64,000 bases of DNA, taken from the NCBI RefSeq assembly GCF_005771635.1, contig NZ_VBWP01000003.1:62001-126000 (forward strand), in the 5' to 3' direction. Of the stretch, positions 58,659 to 64,000 are shown one piece after another. Each line of letters begins with the position of its first letter. Position 1 is the first letter of the stretch. The notes beneath the pieces were generated by a model. It searched no databases. It saw only the letters and a list, made by a program, of their open reading frames with translations, and was not told the origin of the DNA. The position numbers were made by a program, and so were the translations under genes. This stretch comes from Culicoidibacter larvae (GTDB lineage: Bacteria > Bacillota_I > Bacilli_A > Culicoidibacterales > Culicoidibacteraceae).

Positions 58659-58957
58659 ATAATTTCCTCCTTCAATACAGTTGGTACTTTTACCTGATTA
58701 TTTTCTGATTCCGGGGCATTATTCAGTAATGCTGCCGTATCCTGTTTGAATTCTAAAGCTTCATCACGATAAATAAATGGTTCCGGATTTGGATGGAACA
58801 TCGGTTCTACATCGCTTAAATCCAAATGTTGAATATCTTCAATCATCGCCAGAACAGTATTGATTTTACTCTCAACATCAGCGATTTCATCTTCGGTAAT
58901 TTCTATTTTAGATAGTTTCCCAAGTTTTAAAATATCATCACGGGTTAATTTTAACAT
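58655..58957 (-). CDS. gatC: Asp/Glu-tRNA amidotransferase subunit C
   Basis: Small stabilising subunit of 100 aa: DILKLGKLSKIEITEDEI, INTVLAMIEDIQHLDLSDVEP and a late MFHPNPEPF...RDEA segment. The start follows GGAGG. First gene of the amidotransferase operon, about 100 nt after the ligA stop. Confidence 0.95.
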   Translation of the reverse strand: MLKLTRDDILKLGKLSKIEITEDEIADVESKINTVLAMIEDIQHLDLSDVEPMFHPNPEPFIYRDEALEFKQDTAALLNNAPESENNQVKVPTVLKEEII

Positions 58958-59056
58958 GTTTTTTTCCTCCGTTTTTTTTTTGTAAAAATTGCAATTCCTG
59001 ACTGAGTATCTGCTCGCGCCCGCTTCAGGTCCAAGGACCGAAACCGGCGAACGATC

Positions 59057-61090
<2,034 letters not shown>

Positions 61091-61234
61091 TCAGTTTTTC
61101 AGTTACCCAACTATTATAACATAAATAGCCTATGGCGCCTATTAAACTTTGCTGTTTTTTCTTCACGTAAAAATCATTTTATTTACAATACTATTTGTGT
61201 TATAATTGGTCTGTTAGTCGAGGTGAGAATTACA

Positions 61235-61642
61235 ATGAATGATTGCATTTTTTGTCAAATAATCGAACATCATATACCATCTTACAAAATTTATGAGGAT
61301 GAGCATGTTTATGCATTCTTGGATATCAGTCAGGCGACAAAGGGACATACTTTAGTTGTTCCAAAAAAACATTGCCGTAATATTCTTGATGCTGACCCGG
61401 AAACGGTTAGTCAGGTATTTGCTGCGGTTGCAAAAATAGCAGTTCATCTGAAAGATAAACTGCACGCAGATGGTATTAACGTTACAACCAATGCTGAACC
61501 GAGTGCCGGCCAAGTTGTTTTTCACTGGCATGTGCATATTTTACCTCGTTATAATGATATGGACGGATATCAACAAATTTTTGATAATACCGAGCCAACA
61601 ACTGAAACATTAGTTGCGTTGGCAGAAACCATTGCACTTTAG
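61235..61642 (+). CDS. HIT family hydrolase
   Basis: Protein of 135 aa. [20 protein letters not shown] opens the fold and the catalytic histidine triad is seen in [10 protein letters not shown]. The ATG at 61235 follows GAGGTGA. A TATAAT box precedes it with a weak -35. It hydrolyses nucleotide-phosphate bonds; the exact substrate is not visible. It is divergent from ligA and followed closely by the foldase gene. Confidence 0.93.
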   Translation: MNDCIFCQIIEHHIPSYKIYEDEHVYAFLDISQATKGHTLVVPKKHCRNILDADPETVSQVFAAVAKIAVHLKDKLHADGINVTTNAEPSAGQVVFHWHVHILPRYNDMDGYQQIFDNTEPTTETLVALAETIAL

Positions 61643-61664
61643 AAAGAAAGGGAGTTATTCATTT

Positions 61665-62738
61665 ATGAATAAACATATTAAAAGAGTATTTGCTGCAATT
61701 GCGGTACTTGCATTAGGAAGTGGACTAGCGGCTTGTGGAACGCCACCGGAAGTTGTTAAAACTACATTAGCAACTGTTGATGGCGTAAATGCTGATGTTA
61801 GCAACTGGGATGCATTATTTGCAAGTGAGGGATCTTCAAACAATAATGCTTCAAGTTCAAATAATAATACTGAGGCAGCAGGTGATCCGACCCAACGTGT
61901 CGTTGATGCTATTCATCTGCAAGTATTAAAAAATCCAGTATCAGGATTAACTGTAGACAAAAAGAATGTTGAGAAAATCCTTGATAATTTAAAATCACAA
62001 TATGGTGATAAGTACTTAACCCAAATGAGCAGCACATTACCATATCCGGTTTATACCGAGGAAGACTTAATTGAGTATATTGAATTGTATGATTTACAAA
62101 ATCAATTATTTGCTCAAGCAATCCCGGTAACTGACGAAGAAATCAGCGCCAAATACTTAAGCGATTACCAAAAACAAGTAGATGCTGAACATATCCTCAT
62201 TGAAGATCAAGCACAAGCACAAAAAGTACTTGATGCTATCAATAATGGTGAATATACCGTTGATGATGTTGTTAAAAATGTTGCCGAATTAAACGCAGCT
62301 GCATCAAGCACATCTACCAACAATAACGTTGAGTCAATCGTTGGTGATGATGTTGTTATTAAAGAAGCCAGTGACCTTGGATTCTTCGGTAAAGGTAAAA
62401 TGGTTGCACCATTTGAAGCGGCAGCATTTGCTTTAGCAGAAGGCGAAACAACTGCTGAATTAGTAAAAACTGATTATGGATACCACATTATCTATGCTAA
62501 AGAAATTAAAGAGCAACCATTGGATGCTAAGTTGCAAGAAACAATCATTCAAGAGATTCGTAGTTCTAAGAAAACTCAAGATATTTACGATACTGAAATC
62601 AACAAGCTTATTGCTCAAGTTGAAATTGTATTCTTAAATGATAAAGCCAAAGAATTATACGATGCTTATGCAGTACTCCATGAAACACCAGTTGACGAAA
62701 CCGATTCAAGCAATAATAATTCTTCAAACAATAATTAA
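61665..62738 (+). CDS. PrsA-like lipoprotein foldase (parvulin)
   Basis: Secreted lipoprotein of 357 aa. The signal peptide [18 protein letters not shown] ends in the lipobox LAAC. A SurA-like N-terminal region, the parvulin domain ([23 protein letters not shown] and later [30 protein letters not shown]) and a helical C-terminus follow. Asn/Ser-rich linkers occur after the lipobox and at the end and inside the parvulin domain. It assists folding of secreted proteins on the outer face of the membrane. It follows the HIT gene by 22 nt. Confidence 0.9.
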   Translation: MNKHIKRVFAAIAVLALGSGLAACGTPPEVVKTTLATVDGVNADVSNWDALFASEGSSNNNASSSNNNTEAAGDPTQRVVDAIHLQVLKNPVSGLTVDKKNVEKILDNLKSQYGDKYLTQMSSTLPYPVYTEEDLIEYIELYDLQNQLFAQAIPVTDEEISAKYLSDYQKQVDAEHILIEDQAQAQKVLDAINNGEYTVDDVVKNVAELNAAASSTSTNNNVESIVGDDVVIKEASDLGFFGKGKMVAPFEAAAFALAEGETTAELVKTDYGYHIIYAKEIKEQPLDAKLQETIIQEIRSSKKTQDIYDTEINKLIAQVEIVFLNDKAKELYDAYAVLHETPVDETDSSNNNSSNNN

Positions 62739-62746
62739 TATGTAAA

Positions 62747-62778
62747 ACAAAAGAGAAGCTCTTGTAGCTTCTCTTTTT
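62747..62778 (+). terminator. Terminator after the foldase gene
   Basis: AAGAGAAGCT and AGCTTCTCTT pair around a 5-nt loop and are followed by a T run. Confidence 0.85.
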
Positions 62779-62781
62779 TAG

Positions 62782-62963
62782 TTATTCTTTGCCCTTCTTT
62801 TTATCATTTTTAAATTGTTCAATGCGTTCTTTATTTTTTTGTTTATTATTTTTGAAATCTTTTTTTATTTGTTGATTATGAAAGAAACGATGTATCCATT
62901 GGCTGCTTTGATCCGAAAATAGAAAAAAACAACAATTATGAGTGCAACAATAAATAAAATCAT
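62782..62963 (-). pseudogene. Small transmembrane protein, apparently frameshifted
   Basis: An ATG at 62963 opens a 32-aa hydrophobic peptide (MILFIVALIIVVFFYF) that ends at 62865. In another frame a basic tail (SSQWIHRFFHNQQIKKDFKN, ending KKKGKE at 62782) continues past a run of seven T. The two parts together resemble one small single-pass protein broken by a shift at the homopolymer. It could also be a real 32-aa peptide, or a sequencing error. Confidence 0.35.
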
Positions 62964-62968
62964 AGTAA

Positions 62969-63292
62969 TTACATCCCTTCTGATTTTTTATTAAGATATG
63001 TGCCAATAATATAACACATGGCAAGATAGAAAATAATATAGCCCGTCTCGATGATAACAAATGTCAACAGCATGCTTAACCCCGGCAGAACTCCGCCCCA
63101 AAATAGCCCATACCAAATAATAATATTTAAAATCAGCGGAATAGCAGCGGCTCCCAGCAGTCGTACTTTATTATCAACTATTTTAAAAAGGCATTTAAAT
63201 ATAATAAAAGTCAGCAATACATTTAGTGGTAAGCAAATAAGATGATAAATTCCTGACATCACTATCGTCATTGCAATCTCGATTCCGTCCAA
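62969..63292 (-). CDS. Small multi-pass membrane protein
   Basis: Protein of about 107 aa with three or four hydrophobic segments (LICLPLNVLLTFIIFKCLF, LLGAAAIPLILNIIIWYGLF, LSMLLTFVIIETGYIIFYL). I favour the TTG at 63292, which has GGAGG at 7 nt, over the ATG at 63310, whose own codons include that site. No family recognised. Confidence 0.55.
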   Translation of the reverse strand: MDGIEIAMTIVMSGIYHLICLPLNVLLTFIIFKCLFKIVDNKVRLLGAAAIPLILNIIIWYGLFWGGVLPGLSMLLTFVIIETGYIIFYLAMCYIIGTYLNKKSEGM

Positions 63293-63391
63293 ATAATCGC
63301 CTCCAAGCATATAGAATTATTATAACTAAACGCAATTATTAAAAAAAGTCCAAATATTTGGGCTGTTTTATATTTCTCTGTTAAAACTAAT

Positions 63392-63421
63392 AAAAAAAGC
63401 GCCCGGCCCGGGCGCTTTTTT
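63392..63421. terminator. Bidirectional terminator
   Basis: AAAAAAAGCGCCCGG and CCGGGCGCTTTTTTT form a near-perfect hairpin with A and T runs on both sides. It closes the methyltransferase gene. Confidence 0.9.
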
Positions 63422-63430
63422 TCACACTTC

Positions 63431-64000
63431 CTATAAAACTTTAGCAATCATCGCAACATGATTGAAGTATTTGCCATCCTCAGCAGCCATCATATGCACA
63501 TCACCTTGAGCATAAGGATTCGGACTTAACAGCCACTCATTCCATGCTTGTTGGTGACAATCTAATTCAAAAACATTAACAACTTCTACCGCATCACATT
63601 GGCTCCATAATTCACGCCACCAAGTAACTGAATGCATATGCATCTCACCATCAATCCAAAATGGTTTTAAAGCCTCCGGCACTGATTTAAATTCAGTTTG
63701 CAAGCCCGGAACCGCAACAACAATATATCCACCAGGTTTAACAAGAGCGGCAACATTTTCTAGCATCTCTACACCCTCACCAAAATAGTGGTAGGCATCC
63801 ACCGAGACGATATAGTCGAAGTAACTATCAGCAAATGGCAAGTGTCTGCTGGCATCAACGCGAACCGGCATAACCTGCTCGGCTATGCCACGCTCAATAA
63901 AACGCCGATAGTTTTCGCTTGGATCTACCCACAAGTCAGCAGCCACAATTTGCGCTGCAAAGTTTTTGGCCAAATAAAGCGTAGAAAGTCCGGCACCACA
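63431..64000 (-). CDS. SAM-dependent methyltransferase (5' end outside window)
   Basis: Class I methyltransferase, partial. The frame is open to the window end and its first visible codons read CGAGLSTLYLAKNF, the SAM-binding motif I; the true start is beyond 64000. FADSYFDYIVSVDAYHYFG (motif IV region) and ALVKPGGYIVVAVPG follow. A small-molecule substrate is likely; which one cannot be told. Confidence 0.85.
   Translation of the reverse strand, partial: CGAGLSTLYLAKNFAAQIVAADLWVDPSENYRRFIERGIAEQVMPVRVDASRHLPFADSYFDYIVSVDAYHYFGEGVEMLENVAALVKPGGYIVVAVPGLQTEFKSVPEALKPFWIDGEMHMHSVTWWRELWSQCDAVEVVNVFELDCHQQAWNEWLLSPNPYAQGDVHMMAAEDGKYFNHVAMIAKVL

Overview
The window is a low-GC Gram-positive (Bacillota) chromosome segment. 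Strong AGGAGG-type ribosome sites, a gatC-gatA-gatB operon, NAD-dependent ligA, a LAAC-lipobox PrsA-like foldase and intrinsic terminators all fit this. The Asn/Ser-rich linkers of the surface proteins hint at an Erysipelotrichia- or Culicoidibacter-like host, but I cannot fix the genus. About 53 kb is an integrated siphovirus-type prophage carrying a 14 kb restriction-modification island; the last 10.5 kb is host chromosome.

Prefix, 1-8.3 kb (all minus strand): a terminator, then three tandem serine-recombinase genes (large, small DNA-binding-only, large), a small SHOCT-like protein, a family A DNA polymerase, a DUF2815 presumed ssDNA-binding protein, a DUF2800 RecB/Cas4-like nuclease and two small early proteins. 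From 8.3 to 31.5 kb, read right to left, lie the late genes: HNH, small terminase, a phage S-adenosylmethionine synthetase followed by a ParB-methyltransferase, small conserved proteins, large terminase, portal, ClpP-like protease, capsid, connectors, tail tube, gpG/gpGT frameshift pair, tape measure, distal tail, tail-associated lectin/endopeptidase-like protein, two baseplate accessories, a GH18-like tail protein, holin and a GH25 lysozyme with CPL-7 repeats. From 31.6 to 38.4 kb are early genes: sigma-like factor, BRO/KilAC antirepressor, DUF7768-like protein, VapE primase-helicase, VRR-NUC nuclease, SNF2 helicase and a DUF1492/ArpU-like regulator. The replication genes are therefore split, with the polymerase block lying beyond the lysis genes.

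38.7-53.0 kb is a single nine-gene minus-strand operon with one good promoter and one terminator. In transcription order it encodes a degenerate methylase-specificity fusion, an ADP-ribosylglycohydrolase fused to an HsdM methylase, a second ordinary HsdM, two complete HsdS, a tyrosine recombinase, a half HsdS cassette, HsdR, and a large ImmA/IrrE-type metallopeptidase with an HTH tail. The TRD2 halves of the three HsdS genes are bounded by 19-22 bp direct repeats, so the recombinase probably shuffles specificity. The ADP-ribosylglycohydrolase-HsdM fusion next to a catalytically degraded M-S fusion is the most likely undescribed system in the window.

The prophage also carries noncoding structure. 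There are three copies of a conserved hairpin whose arms can pair with Shine-Dalgarno sequences, a 69-nt structured leader and an 11-bp start-site hairpin in front of the sigma-like gene, a duplicated 40-bp promoter-like element, and a cluster of GGAACAAG-type iterons next to an AT-rich inverted repeat that looks like a replication origin.

Host part, 53.4-64 kb: an RlmD/RlmCD-like rRNA methyltransferase, an Asn-rich single-pass membrane protein, gatB, gatA, gatC, ligA, a HIT protein and PrsA (plus strand), two small membrane proteins and a truncated SAM methyltransferase.
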